This document shows positions 8,660 through 17,180 of a DNA stretch of 64,000 nt, piece by piece. A model generated the notes under the pieces. It searched no databases, had not been told where the DNA came from, and was given only the letters and a program-made list of their open reading frames with translations. Source of the stretch: Algihabitans albus (GTDB lineage: Bacteria > Pseudomonadota > Alphaproteobacteria > Kiloniellales > DSM-21159); contig NZ_QXNY01000005.1 in assembly GCF_003572205.1 (NCBI RefSeq), positions 434,001 through 498,000 on the forward strand, read 5' to 3'. How positions within the stretch are numbered: position 1 is the first letter of the stretch; each line of letters opens with the position of its first letter. A program made the position numbers and the translations under genes.

Positions 8660-9907
8660 ATGGAAAACATCGAATCAGGTAAACGGGCAGCGTCGTTGAC
8701 CGTGTCGCGAGACGCGTTGATACACGTCGTCAGTCTTTCGGCCAGCAAAGTCGCTGACGGCTTTGTCGATCCCAAACTGGTCCTGTCATGGCTGTTGAAT
8801 GCCATGTGGGCTCCGGGCGCTGTCATCGGGGCTCTGGTTCCGATCCGTGAGGCGGGTGCGCTACTCCCACAGCTCGCGTTGGCTCCGCGCATCGGGGCCG
8901 CTCGCCTGCGCAAACTCTATTGGACAGCGGGATCTGTCGTGCAAGGTCTTGCTGCGATCGGCATAGCCGCAGCTGCTCTACTGTTGGAAGGCACAGCTGC
9001 CTGGGTGACCGTGCTCGTTTGCCTTGCAGCCCTATCGATCGCCCGTTCTGCCTGTTCCCTAAGTTACAAGGACGCCTTGGCCCGCACCGTGGAAGAAGGA
9101 CACCGCGGTCGTGTGATGGGGGCGGCGTCGAGCGTTGGCGCGCTCCTGGTCTTTGCCTTCGGTGCAGCTTTGGCCTCTCAGGTACTGCCTCTGACCGTTC
9201 CATCAATCGGCCTGATCGTCTGTGTTGCGGGCGCGCTCTGGCTTGGAGCTGCCGGCTTCTTCGTCCTTTTGCGAGAGCCGTCTCAAGGTGGAAACGCCGT
9301 TTCGGACGAGATCAAGGATCTGTTCGCTCCACTGTTCACCGACGGACAGTTGGCAAGGCTGGTCGTGGCGCGTGGGCTGCTGACCGCTACAGCACTGGCT
9401 CCTCCCTTCATCGTCATGCTTTCTGCGGCTGGAGACGAACAGAGGTTGGGTCAGCTTGGCCCCTTGGTGCTGGCATCGGCCGCCGCATCGATCGTTTCAG
9501 CCTATCTTTGGGGGCAGCTTTCGGATCGGTCGAGCCGCCGAACGCTCATGCTGTCGGGTGTCACCGGCGCCATCGTCCTGGGGATCTGTGCCACCACCGG
9601 CTACAGCCTTGGACATCTTGGTGGAGTCATCGGGTCGGTTTGCGCAATTTTCACTGCGCAGATTGCCTACGAGGGCGTCCGGTCCGGACGCAAGACGCAT
9701 ATGACGGATATGGCGTCCGACGACCTACGCGCCCGCTACACGGCTCTTTCGAACACCGCAATCGGGGTTTTGCTGCTGCTTGGTGGCGGTTTCGGCTTGC
9801 TTGCGGACGTGGCTGGCGTGCCGGCAGTCTTGGCAGTGTTCGCCCTGCTTTGTGCCTTCGCCGTACCGGTCGCGGCGTCCTTGAATGACGTGCAGCGTGG
9901 CGAATGA
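8660..9907 (+). CDS. MFS transporter
   Basis: A 415-residue major facilitator superfamily permease with about 12 hydrophobic segments. The loop containing YKDALARTVEEGHRGRVMG corresponds to the conserved cytoplasmic loop between helices 4 and 5 or so. The substrate cannot be assigned. ATG 8660 follows AAGGGGAAG, a good ribosome site. It lies on + among stress genes and is followed at 214 nt by a formate/nitrite-type channel gene. Confidence 0.8.
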   Translation: MENIESGKRAASLTVSRDALIHVVSLSASKVADGFVDPKLVLSWLLNAMWAPGAVIGALVPIREAGALLPQLALAPRIGAARLRKLYWTAGSVVQGLAAIGIAAAALLLEGTAAWVTVLVCLAALSIARSACSLSYKDALARTVEEGHRGRVMGAASSVGALLVFAFGAALASQVLPLTVPSIGLIVCVAGALWLGAAGFFVLLREPSQGGNAVSDEIKDLFAPLFTDGQLARLVVARGLLTATALAPPFIVMLSAAGDEQRLGQLGPLVLASAAASIVSAYLWGQLSDRSSRRTLMLSGVTGAIVLGICATTGYSLGHLGGVIGSVCAIFTAQIAYEGVRSGRKTHMTDMASDDLRARYTALSNTAIGVLLLLGGGFGLLADVAGVPAVLAVFALLCAFAVPVAASLNDVQRGE

Positions 9908-10121
9908 GACTCTCACGTGCAGGACAGTATAGACAACATCGTACTTGCTCAGCTTCGTGATCGCCGGCGCGATCCGATCGATCATGGTTCGCAGTTCCTG
10001 GGTGCGACACTCGTTTTGCTTCTTGTCTGGATCGCGGTTCAGGTTCCGCGTTTCGTCACAGTTTATCCGGGTCCGCGGTTGTCGCTTCGCAGCGCGTTGA
10101 TTTTGGGGAGGATCGCAACCT

Positions 10122-10943
10122 ATGAGCCGACCTGAGTTCGAGGAGCAGGAGCACGACAGGATCGAGGACCGCAGGCCTCTTTCAGGCAAAGAGACCTTCG
10201 AGGTCGTTCGGCGTGCCGGGGAGGAGGAGCTGACGCGGCCGTCGATCTCTCTTGCCTGGTCAGGGTTGGCCGCCGGTCTTGCGATCGGATTCTCGGTCAT
10301 TACAGAAGCCGCGTTCATGAAGTATCTGCCGGCTGAGGCTCTCTGGACTCCCTTGATCGCCAATATGGGATACACCGTCGGGTTCATTCTGGTGGTTCTG
10401 GCACGCTTTCAACTCTTCACCGAGAACACCATCACCCCAGTGATGCCAATCTGCTACGCCCCCACAAGTCAGAACCTCCTGGCATTACTGCGAAACTGGA
10501 CGGTTGTGTTTTCGGCGAACATGGTTGGTGCGATCCTGTTCGCCATATTCGTCATCCACACGGCCGCCGTCTCCGAGGAAATCAAGAACGGTGTGCTGGA
10601 GCTCGGTCGCCATGCGGCGGATGGCAGCTTCTTGAAAACTGTCGTTCAAGGGATCGGAGCGGGCTTTCTAATCGCAGCTCTGGTCTGGCTGCTGGCCAAC
10701 AGCAGAGGCGGTGAACTTTTGATCGTTTTTGTCGTCACCTATGTCATCGCGCTTGCCGGCTTCGCACATGTGATTGCTGGCGCAGTGGAGGTAGCTGCCT
10801 TGGTGCTGACGGAAGCGATGGGGGTGACACGGGCCTTCTTCGGTTTCGTGGTACCCGCGCTGCTTGGCAATGTAGTCGGCGGTACGGTGCTTTTTACGCT
10901 GATTGCCTATAGCCAAGTCCGCGAGGAGCTGGGGCAAGGGTGA
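10122..10943 (+). CDS. Formate/nitrite transporter (FNT) family protein, YfdC-like
   Basis: A 273-residue member of the FNT channel family, nearest in style to YfdC. A charged cytoplasmic N-terminus of about 40 residues is followed by six hydrophobic segments, with family blocks such as FTENTITPVMP and FAHVIAGAVEV. FNT proteins conduct small monovalent anions; YfdC-type members have no settled substrate. Its stop overlaps the next gene's GTG start (GTGA, 10940-10943), so the two are probably translationally coupled. Confidence 0.85.
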   Translation: MSRPEFEEQEHDRIEDRRPLSGKETFEVVRRAGEEELTRPSISLAWSGLAAGLAIGFSVITEAAFMKYLPAEALWTPLIANMGYTVGFILVVLARFQLFTENTITPVMPICYAPTSQNLLALLRNWTVVFSANMVGAILFAIFVIHTAAVSEEIKNGVLELGRHAADGSFLKTVVQGIGAGFLIAALVWLLANSRGGELLIVFVVTYVIALAGFAHVIAGAVEVAALVLTEAMGVTRAFFGFVVPALLGNVVGGTVLFTLIAYSQVREELGQG

Positions 10944-11929
10944 CTGTCGCCAGTCCCAATCGGATTCAGCGGACCGGCGATGACCGGCCCGTTTCCGGCC
11001 TCTATCAGTTTGTCTGGCGGATGAGCGGCTGGCGGCAAGCGACCGCCGTTCTGCTGTCTTTGATTGTCGCCGGCCTAAGTGTCGTTCCTCTTGAACTTCA
11101 GCGTAGAATTCTCGATCAAGCCGTCGCCGACAACGATTTGGAATTGCTCTGGATACTGGCCGCCAGCTATCTGGGCGTCGTTCTGGCGAACGGAGGTATC
11201 AAGCTGGGCTTGCGCCTCTACCAAAGCTGGATGTCGGAGAGCGCCATCCTCTATTGCCGGCGCCACCTAGCGGATCTCCATCGTGCGAAGCAGTCGCAGG
11301 CAACGGACAAAGGCACCGCGATTACCATCGTCAACAAGGAGATCGAGGCAGTTGGCGGCTTCGTCGGGCCAGCTCTCTCCGATCCCGCACGTCACGTTGG
11401 GTTGCTGGTCTCGATCCTGGGCTACATGGCTATCGTTGAACCCCTGATCGCTTTTGTAAGCTTGGCGTTCCTTGCGCCGCAAGTTGCCCTGGCGCCCATC
11501 ATTCAGCGTAAGCTCAATACCTTGATCGAGGATCGGATTGATCTGCTGCGCTCGATCAGCGAGCAACTGGCAGACACCACGAGTGACACATCGAAGAGCC
11601 CGGGGTTTCGACAAAAGACTTTGCGCGTCTACGGAAACCGCATGCGTTTCTTCTTCTGGAAGTTTTCGGGCAAGGCAGTGCTGAATCTGATGAACAGTCT
11701 GGCACCCCTGTCGGTCTTAGTCCTCGGTGGGTGGATGGTCGTAGAGGGGCGCACCGAGATCGGAGTTGTCGTCGCCTTTATGTCGGGCTTTCATCGATTG
11801 GCCGAGCCACTTCGAGAGCTGATCGCCTACTATCGCCTGTCTGCGCAGACCGCGGTTCAGCACGCCCTTATCGCACGCTGGATGATGAGGGACGGAGCTG
11901 TAGCCGGTGAGACAACCGGCAGCGCGTAA
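10940..11929 (+). CDS. ABC transporter membrane domain without ATPase
   Basis: A 329-residue protein that looks like the exporter-type ABC transmembrane domain (six hydrophobic segments, with the long cytoplasmic helices of an ABC_membrane fold). It stops after the last helix, where a half-transporter would begin its nucleotide-binding domain. No Walker A, signature or Walker B motif exists in it or in the following 400 nt. The GTG start overlaps the FNT stop. It may pair with an ATPase encoded elsewhere, be a truncated remnant, or act with the FNT channel. The intact reading frame and tight coupling argue against simple decay. Confidence 0.72.
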   Translation: MTVASPNRIQRTGDDRPVSGLYQFVWRMSGWRQATAVLLSLIVAGLSVVPLELQRRILDQAVADNDLELLWILAASYLGVVLANGGIKLGLRLYQSWMSESAILYCRRHLADLHRAKQSQATDKGTAITIVNKEIEAVGGFVGPALSDPARHVGLLVSILGYMAIVEPLIAFVSLAFLAPQVALAPIIQRKLNTLIEDRIDLLRSISEQLADTTSDTSKSPGFRQKTLRVYGNRMRFFFWKFSGKAVLNLMNSLAPLSVLVLGGWMVVEGRTEIGVVVAFMSGFHRLAEPLRELIAYYRLSAQTAVQHALIARWMMRDGAVAGETTGSA

Positions 11930-12086
11930 TAGGTTGTCGTCATGGCCTTGGTGTTGACTGCGCGGCCTGCTCTTGGGTGTCGTGGTCTTGGATTGCCAGT
12001 CGGGGTCGAGAGTCACGGCTAGGTCAAGCTCCGAGACAGTGCAATTCCAAGTCGGTCAGCAGCTTCGTGATCTTTCTTTTTCGGTG

Positions 12087-12112
12087 GGAACCGGATGCCA
12101 TGCTGCGGCGTT
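12087..12112 (+). promoter_or_regulatory. Candidate sigma-EcfG promoter
   Basis: GGAAC, 17 nt, CGTT on the plus strand, about 220 nt upstream of the membrane-protein start at 12331. The rest of the 11930-12330 gap shows no gene. The first spacer bases (CGGATG) match those of the phyR promoter at 22788. Confidence 0.6.
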
Positions 12113-12330
12113 GCGGCAACGAGGACCGTTTAGCCCGAGGAGCGGGGCCGGTTCAGAAACGATGCAGATCGCGTCGAGACGTCAAGGTCGCTTGTCCGGC
12201 GGTTGGCCTTAAGAGGACCGGTTGCGGGGACGCCGCCGTATCTTCGCTGGCCCCATGGCGCGATGACACTCTGTGATATGGCCGCCTCGCATCGGATTTT
12301 GACTAAGTGAAAGACAGGGAGTCCAGGCAG

Positions 12331-12948
12331 ATGACCTATGGTGATGACGTGGTTGATGAGCGCAGTCGGCGTGAGCGGGTAGCGGAAGCCGCCGGCCGCA
12401 TTGGCCGCACTGCCAGGGATCGCGGCGGCGAGGCCGCCAACCGTGCGGTCGGTTTTGCTCGGGAGAACCCCTTCCCGACGGCACTGGCCGGGCTCGGCCT
12501 AGGCTTGCTGGCGGTCGCGGTGCTGGGCGGAAGCGGCCTGCGGCGTCGCGTGCGAGAGAGAGGTGCCGCGGTCGGCAGCTCCGCACAGGACCGTCCCTGG
12601 ACGGTCGGAGCCGCGGCCTTCGGTCTGGGAGCTGCCGCTGGATACCTATTGCCCCGCGCCGCGGCCAGCCTGCAGGACCGCTGGGATCACGATGCGGACG
12701 GCGACAGCGCGACAGAGTTCGAGGACGAACTGCAGGGCGAGGGCGACTACCAGGCCGCGCGCCGCTACCGAGAGGCAACCGAAGCCTTCGTCGAAGACGA
12801 TAATCCCACTGCGCGTGCCCGCGCAGCGGCGGAAGAGTGGGCGAGAGAGCCGGCTGCCTTACGCCGGGCCGAGGCTGCAGGACGGCGCCCGGCGGAGGGC
12901 TCCGCTTCGAGAGGCCGGAAGCCGACTAAGCTCGGTAACGGTGTTTGA
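12331..12948 (+). CDS. Small membrane-anchored hypothetical protein
   Basis: A 205-residue protein of unknown function. A charged N-terminal helix (residues 1-45) precedes two hydrophobic Gly/Ala-rich segments (about 47-67 and 90-110). An acidic then Arg/Ala-rich tail follows. The plan resembles YqjD/DUF883- or DUF3618-type stress membrane proteins, like those encoded at 14552-16402. ATG 12331 was preferred to the upstream GTG at 12307 because GGGAG/AGGCAG precedes it. A sigma-EcfG motif upstream suggests stress control. Confidence 0.6.
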   Translation: MTYGDDVVDERSRRERVAEAAGRIGRTARDRGGEAANRAVGFARENPFPTALAGLGLGLLAVAVLGGSGLRRRVRERGAAVGSSAQDRPWTVGAAAFGLGAAAGYLLPRAAASLQDRWDHDADGDSATEFEDELQGEGDYQAARRYREATEAFVEDDNPTARARAAAEEWAREPAALRRAEAAGRRPAEGSASRGRKPTKLGNGV

Positions 12949-13056
12949 AGCCTCGAAACCAGACCGCCTTTAGGTTGCGTCGAATGAGCAGGCCAGGACG
13001 GGAATAGCGCTCCATGGCGATCCGGTTCTAACACGGCTCGACTGTGAAGGTCTGAA

Positions 13057-13094
13057 TCAGGAACCCCGTCCGCATTGGCGGACGGGGTTCCTGA
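13057..13094. terminator. 17-bp perfect inverted repeat, likely terminator
   Basis: Two 17-nt arms pair perfectly around the loop ATTG (arm TCAGGAACCCCGTCCGC). It lies about 110 nt after the stop at 12948 and before the AI-2E-type gene. No clear T-run follows on either strand, so it could be a Rho-aided terminator or a structural repeat. Confidence 0.5.
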
Positions 13095-13304
13095 AGGAGG
13101 GCATTCACTTCAATGCGATGCCACAGAGGACATCGGCTTAAAAACATCGCAACGCGAATAAAGTTCCCGCGCGCGGGTCTTTTCTTGATCGGTCGGTTCA
13201 CAACTGGCTCTCTGTCGGTTCGGAGTTGTACGAACACTCTCTCATCAACGGAAACAGGTTAGCAGCAAACCCCTTTCCTGCAGGGCTTTGCTCAGAAAGA
13301 GGCT

Positions 13305-14417
13305 ATGGTGCAAGAGCAGAGCGAGGGGAACGTCGGTCAGTCACCGCGCCCACTTGTCGAGCTGCCAAAGTCGGTCGGCGCTGCGATTATGGTGATCGCC
13401 GTAGTGGCTCTGTTCAGCGCTCTCTATCTGGCCCGGGCGCTATTCCTTCCGATTTTTCTTGCGATCATCCTCTCACTGACACTCCAGCCGATCGTGCGGA
13501 CGCTGTCTCGGCGCGGTCTGCCGGCAGGGTTTATCTCGATTTTGCTGATCCTGCTTCTGGCATCGGGGCTTCTCGTTGTCGCGACAGGTCTGTCGCAGCC
13601 CGTGCAGCAGTGGATCGACGACGCGCCACGGATCGCCTTCATCGCCAAACAGCGCCTTGGCGACCTCACCCAACCGATGGAGGCGATACGTCAGGCCGAA
13701 GAGCAGGTGCAGGCCATCGCCGACAGTCCAGACAGCACGGCTGCCGAGGTGGTCGTCAGGCAAGGCGGTTTCATGTCCCGCACCGCCGACGACGTTGTTT
13801 CCATCGCGGCCACCATTCTGATAACGCTTGCACTCTCACTCTTCATTCTGGCGCACAGCGACACTTTCTATGAGAAGCTTATCAAGTCGCTACCACGGCT
13901 GAGCGACAAGAAACGGGCTTTCCGGATCTTCATAGATACTGAGCGAACCGTTTCGCGCTACCTGCTCACTATCGCGGCGATTAACCTCACCCTCGGCTTG
14001 GCTGTCGGCGCGGTCATGGCGCTCCTGGGGCTCCCCGATCCCTTCCTCTGGGGGCTCTTGGCGGGCTTGCTCAACTTCATGCCTTATCTCGGCGCGTTGG
14101 TCGGCTTGAGTTTCGTATCGGTCGCTGCTCTCATTACCTTCGACAGCATCGGATATGCGGCTCTGATCCCTCTCTCCTACTTCGCCTTGACGACATTGGA
14201 GGGGCACTTTTTGACGCCGATCATTCTCGGACGTCAGCTCAAGCTGAATGCCGTTGCGATCCTTTTGTCGGTTCTGATCTGGGGCTTCGTTTGGGGGATC
14301 ATCGGGATGCTGATCGCGGTGCCCATCCTGATCATCGTCAAGGTTTTCTGCGATCACGTGGAGAGCCTGAAGCCCTTTGGCGAGTTTCTGTCGGCTGCGG
14401 ACCGCGATACGCGTTAG
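13305..14417 (+). CDS. AI-2E family transporter (PerM/TqsA-like)
   Basis: A 370-residue integral membrane protein with the AI-2E exporter family layout. An N-terminal helix pair (about 25-85) is followed by a long amphipathic cytoplasmic region (to about 160). The conserved C-terminal helices include TLEGHFLTPIILGRQLKLNA and the GILIAVP-type ending. The family includes TqsA and Na+/H+ antiporters, so the substrate is not assigned. GAAAGAGG precedes ATG 13305. It is separated from the next gene by a sigma-EcfG promoter. Confidence 0.85.
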   Translation: MVQEQSEGNVGQSPRPLVELPKSVGAAIMVIAVVALFSALYLARALFLPIFLAIILSLTLQPIVRTLSRRGLPAGFISILLILLLASGLLVVATGLSQPVQQWIDDAPRIAFIAKQRLGDLTQPMEAIRQAEEQVQAIADSPDSTAAEVVVRQGGFMSRTADDVVSIAATILITLALSLFILAHSDTFYEKLIKSLPRLSDKKRAFRIFIDTERTVSRYLLTIAAINLTLGLAVGAVMALLGLPDPFLWGLLAGLLNFMPYLGALVGLSFVSVAALITFDSIGYAALIPLSYFALTTLEGHFLTPIILGRQLKLNAVAILLSVLIWGFVWGIIGMLIAVPILIIVKVFCDHVESLKPFGEFLSAADRDTR

Positions 14418-14474
14418 CTCGGCAGGCTGTCCGGCCCGGCGACCTCGGTGCTCGATCGCTTGCATCGAAAAATC

Positions 14475-14499
14475 GGAACTCTAGGCGGATCGTTGCGTT
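14475..14499 (+). promoter_or_regulatory. Candidate sigma-EcfG promoter for four-gene operon
   Basis: GGAAC, exactly 16 nt, CGTT, ending 52 nt before the ATG of the operon's first gene (14552). Placement and exact consensus make this one of the strongest motif sites in the window. Confidence 0.8.
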
Positions 14500-14551
14500 G
14501 CTTCGGGAGATATCGATCCGACGTCTAGCGAAAACGGAATGGTCCTTCCTC

Positions 14552-15094
14552 ATGCAAAACAAGAGTGAAACATCTCAAGCCGCCGCGCCGACTGGGCGGA
14601 AAGCCCAACGCGGAGGCCGCGCCAACTCCGGGAACAGCAAGGCGGCCGCTGCTGATGGGAGCGACCCGGCGTCCGCTGTCGCCGAAGAGGCCAAGGGGTT
14701 GGGCTACACGGTCCGTGACTTCGGCTATTCTCTGGTCACGCGCCAGAAAGACAGCGTTGGAGAGGCGCTCGAGGACGTCGCCGCCGGCCTGCGGGAAAGC
14801 AGCCGCTCCATGGGTGAGCGGCGCAACATCGGTGCGGTTATGGATCAGGCCGCCACCAACCTGGACGGCCTGGCTCAGGACATCAAGGACCGCAGCATCG
14901 GTTCGATCTATCAGGACGCCGAAGACTTCACGAGGCGCTACCCCGTGGCGGTCGCGATCACGGCGGCTGCCCTCGGGTTCATGATGGCGCGTTTCGTCAA
15001 GAGCTCGAACGAAGAACGCCGGTTCGACGAGGACGGCAGGCTGGAGGGTAGTCAGAGGGGTTCGGGGCGAGAAACCTCAGGTGGTGTAACATGA
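14552..15094 (+). CDS. YqjD/DUF883-like membrane-anchored protein
   Basis: A 180-residue protein. A low-complexity Ala/Gly/Lys-rich N-terminus (1-50) leads to a helical stretch and a single C-terminal hydrophobic segment (about residues 135-155, VAVAITAAALGFMMARF). A charged tail follows. This is the architecture of the ElaB/YqjD group, tail-anchored stress proteins that bind ribosomes in enterobacteria; the homology is inferred from layout. ATG 14552 follows an exact sigma-EcfG promoter. It overlaps the next gene by 4 nt (ATGA). Confidence 0.6.
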   Translation: MQNKSETSQAAAPTGRKAQRGGRANSGNSKAAAADGSDPASAVAEEAKGLGYTVRDFGYSLVTRQKDSVGEALEDVAAGLRESSRSMGERRNIGAVMDQAATNLDGLAQDIKDRSIGSIYQDAEDFTRRYPVAVAITAAALGFMMARFVKSSNEERRFDEDGRLEGSQRGSGRETSGGVT

Positions 15095-15498
15095 GCAGCG
15101 CCGATCGACTCGATCAGCCGAGATCGCTTTCGGACGTCACGGCAGAGGTCCTGCGGAGTGTTTCCGACTTGATGCAGTCGGAGATTAAGCTGTTTCGGGT
15201 AGAGACGAAGGCTATCTTGGCGCAGGCCATCCGGGCCATGGTGGTTCTTGCCTTGGGCGCCGCCTTCGCGATCGTTGCGCTCATGGTAACGGCCGACGCG
15301 GCCGTAGCCTGGCTGACGGCAGTTCTGGGCTCCGCCGCTCTCGCCGCTGTTCTGGTCGCCCTTGCCGCCGGCGTGGTAGCGGCCGTGTTGCTTTTCATGG
15401 GGCAGCGACAGCTATCGCAGCTCGCTATGACTCCGGAAAAGTCGCTTGCCTCCATCGAGCGCGATGCAGATCTCGTGGCACGAAAGGTGGGCCAATGA
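15091..15498 (+). CDS. Phage-holin-superfamily III / YqjE-like membrane protein
   Basis: A 135-residue protein with an amphipathic N-terminal helix, then two hydrophobic helices (about 48-75 and 82-108). This matches the DUF1469 / Holin-X (YqjE-like) family. In such operons it is a membrane partner of YqjD-type proteins and not a phage lysis protein, and nothing phage-like surrounds it. It overlaps both neighbours by 4 nt, so the operon is translationally coupled. Confidence 0.78.
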   Translation: MSSADRLDQPRSLSDVTAEVLRSVSDLMQSEIKLFRVETKAILAQAIRAMVVLALGAAFAIVALMVTADAAVAWLTAVLGSAALAAVLVALAAGVVAAVLLFMGQRQLSQLAMTPEKSLASIERDADLVARKVGQ

Positions 15499-15860
15499 GC
15501 GACGATGTCTCTGAAGTGGAAGAGAGCGTTGCCCGATCACGCGCCAAGCTCGAGCAGTCGATTGACCGTCTGCAGAGCCGCCTGACACCCAGCAGCGTTA
15601 TCGACGACGCGCTGGGTGCGGTGCGCGACTCAGATTACGCTCCCTTGATCGACGACGCCTTCGCAGCCCTGCGCAGTAACCCAGTTCCTGTGGCTCTGGC
15701 AGCGGCAGCCATCGGCTGGTTTGCCTACGAGGTCAATCGGAAAACGCAGGAGCGCCGCGCCCTTGAACGGCAAGCGCTAGCCGCGTACGAGCCGGCGGCC
15801 GACAGTAAGCTGCATCAGGAGCCGATGAGCATTGAACCTGCAGCCCGGACATCGGGCTGA
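15495..15860 (+). CDS. DUF3618 domain-containing protein
   Basis: A 121-residue protein with the DUF3618 opening: an acidic start, then VARSRAKLEQSIDRLQSRLTP. One hydrophobic segment (about 61-76) follows and a soluble tail. The family is small, membrane-bound and of unknown role, commonly encoded beside YqjE-like holin-fold proteins. It starts inside the previous gene's stop (ATGA) and is third in the sigma-EcfG-preceded operon. Confidence 0.75.
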   Translation: MSDDVSEVEESVARSRAKLEQSIDRLQSRLTPSSVIDDALGAVRDSDYAPLIDDAFAALRSNPVPVALAAAAIGWFAYEVNRKTQERRALERQALAAYEPAADSKLHQEPMSIEPAARTSG

Positions 15861-15883
15861 CACGCTGAGAAGAGGAGAACGGC

Positions 15884-16402
15884 ATGACCGAAGTGAAGAA
15901 GAAGGCAGCCGGGACCGCTGGCGCGTCGGGAAAAGGCAGAGCAAAACGGAGGGCAACTCCTATGGCGTCGCAGACCGCAGGCGAGAAAACTGCCAGTGAC
16001 AAGGTGGCGGCGGAGCAAAGCTCTCTCGGCGAGAGGGGGCGCGAGGCGGCCGGTGCTGCACGTGATGCCGTGAAAGAACGAGTGGAAGCGACGGCGGAGT
16101 GGTCGCGCGATCAGACGGAAGGCGCGCGACGGACGGTGGACCGTTCGGCTCAGAAGCTTCGGCAAGGCGCCACAAAAGCCGGTCGACGCGCGAAGGGAGT
16201 TTTCGACGACTATCCTCTGGCGCTTGGTGTCCTGGCATTTGCCGGTGGATTCGTGCTGGGGACAGTCCTGCCGCGCACGGTGCCTGAGAACCGCTACATC
16301 GGACCGCTCCGCGACGATCTTAAGGAGCGGGGTTTACGCGAGAGCGAGCGCCTGGCGCGCCAAGCCCGCGAGTATGCCGAGGAGTCCTTGCGACAGGATT
16401 AG
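15884..16402 (+). CDS. Tail-anchored hypothetical stress protein
   Basis: A 172-residue protein with a Lys/Ala-rich disordered N-terminus and a long charged helix (about 40-105) in the style of LEA/CsbD-like repeats. One hydrophobic segment follows (ALGVLAFAGGFVLGTVLP, about 112-130) and then a charged tail. AGAGGAG lies 8 nt before ATG 15884. It is the fourth gene of the operon, 23 nt after the DUF3618 stop, and has the same single-anchor plan as the first gene. It is not a recognised family. Confidence 0.6.
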   Translation: MTEVKKKAAGTAGASGKGRAKRRATPMASQTAGEKTASDKVAAEQSSLGERGREAAGAARDAVKERVEATAEWSRDQTEGARRTVDRSAQKLRQGATKAGRRAKGVFDDYPLALGVLAFAGGFVLGTVLPRTVPENRYIGPLRDDLKERGLRESERLARQAREYAEESLRQD

Positions 16403-16778
16403 ACCCTCGTTCGTGACCGATCGCAGATAAGGCGTTTCGGTCTCGCCACAACGCAGAGTCTGCGAACATTTCGGTGCTGCGTCGCTTCAGGGTGGACCGG
16501 CAAGCGCGGGCTTCACGCTGGAACCGAGCAGCACGGCGTATATGTGTTTGTCTGCAGGGGTGGCCGACATGTTTGATCGCGCGTGCCGCGTCAGTTTCCC
16601 ATTTAGATAACAAGCAGCTTCGATATCCGGTTTGGGTTTGAGGTTCTTGGAGTTTCATTTTGGGCGTCGAGGCGTCTTTATGTTTATCTGCTTCTCTTTC
16701 AGCGAGCCATCTCTGGCGAGGCGAATGCATCATAAGTGCGAGATGCCGATAGGTCTGGTTTGAAGATAAGGTTGGGTA

Positions 16779-16810
16779 GGCAATATGAGACATATATGTC
16801 TCATATTGCC
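16779..16810. repeat. Perfect 32-bp palindrome
   Basis: The half-site GGCAATATGAGACATA is followed directly by its exact reverse complement with no spacer. It could be a dimeric regulator's operator or a cruciform/terminator. It lies about 170 nt upstream of csbD and about 40 nt upstream of a near-consensus sigma-EcfG site. Confidence 0.75.
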
Positions 16811-16851
16811 ATTCACCGAGGTTTAGAATTGATATAATCTCACTATGTTTT

Positions 16852-16876
16852 GGAACCAGTTTAAGTTTGAGACATT
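16852..16876 (+). promoter_or_regulatory. Near-consensus sigma-EcfG site upstream of csbD
   Basis: GGAAC, 16 nt, CATT: the -35 box is exact and one base of the -10 differs. It lies about 106 nt before the CsbD start. CsbD genes are frequent stress targets, but the mismatch keeps this tentative. Confidence 0.35.
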
Positions 16877-16982
16877 TGATAAGTGAAGCCTGTGGAAGTT
16901 GGTGACAGAAATCCAAGGTGGGTTACGCCCACTCACAGGACATCTTCCAGGTTCTCACTTTCTAACTCTGTAGGAGGCAGAA

Positions 16983-17180
16983 ATGAATTGGGATCAGGTC
17001 GAAGGTCAATGGAAACAGCTTTCCGGCAGCGTAAAGACGGAGTGGGGCAAGCTAACCGATGATGACCTCACCGTAGCGGAGGGAAATCGCGACAAGCTGG
17101 CCGGCAAAATTCAGGAGCGCTATGGCGTGGAGAAGGAAGAGGCCGATCGTCAGATCGATGCCTGGCTCGCTAAACGCTAG
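16983..17180 (+). CDS. CsbD family stress protein
   Basis: A 65-residue hydrophilic protein with the CsbD pattern: MNWDQVEGQWKQLSGSVK at the start, then KWGKLTDDDL-type and GKIQERYG blocks. CsbD proteins are small, abundant, stress-induced and of unknown mechanism. TAGGAGGCAGAA before ATG 16983 is a near-ideal ribosome site, suggesting high expression. A PRC-barrel gene follows 94 nt later on the same strand. Confidence 0.93.
   Translation: MNWDQVEGQWKQLSGSVKTEWGKLTDDDLTVAEGNRDKLAGKIQERYGVEKEEADRQIDAWLAKR

Larger units (their letters stand above)
16403..16982. other. Non-coding, relatively AT-rich gap before csbD
   Basis: No supported gene lies in these 580 nt. The lower GC stretch 16560-16900 contains a perfect 32-bp palindrome (16779-16810) and a near-consensus sigma-EcfG site (16852-16876). 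A 198-codon frame on - covering it runs 80 nt into the preceding gene and has no family resemblance. Confidence 0.5.

Noticed and set aside
9917-10135. 72-codon frame on the plus strand with one hydrophobic stretch
   Set aside because: GTG start with no ribosome site, 14-nt overlap into the FNT gene and no family resemblance. It could still be a short peptide but cannot be supported.
13028-13237. 69-codon minus-strand frame
   Set aside because: It runs through the 17-bp hairpin and has no protein-like character.
15091-15498. Holin-like protein as a sign of prophage
   Set aside because: The gene belongs to a YqjE-type stress operon. No endolysin, capsid or other phage gene is nearby.
16320-16916. 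198-codon minus-strand frame
   Set aside because: It overlaps the end of the operon's fourth gene, spans the palindrome and shows no recognisable domain.
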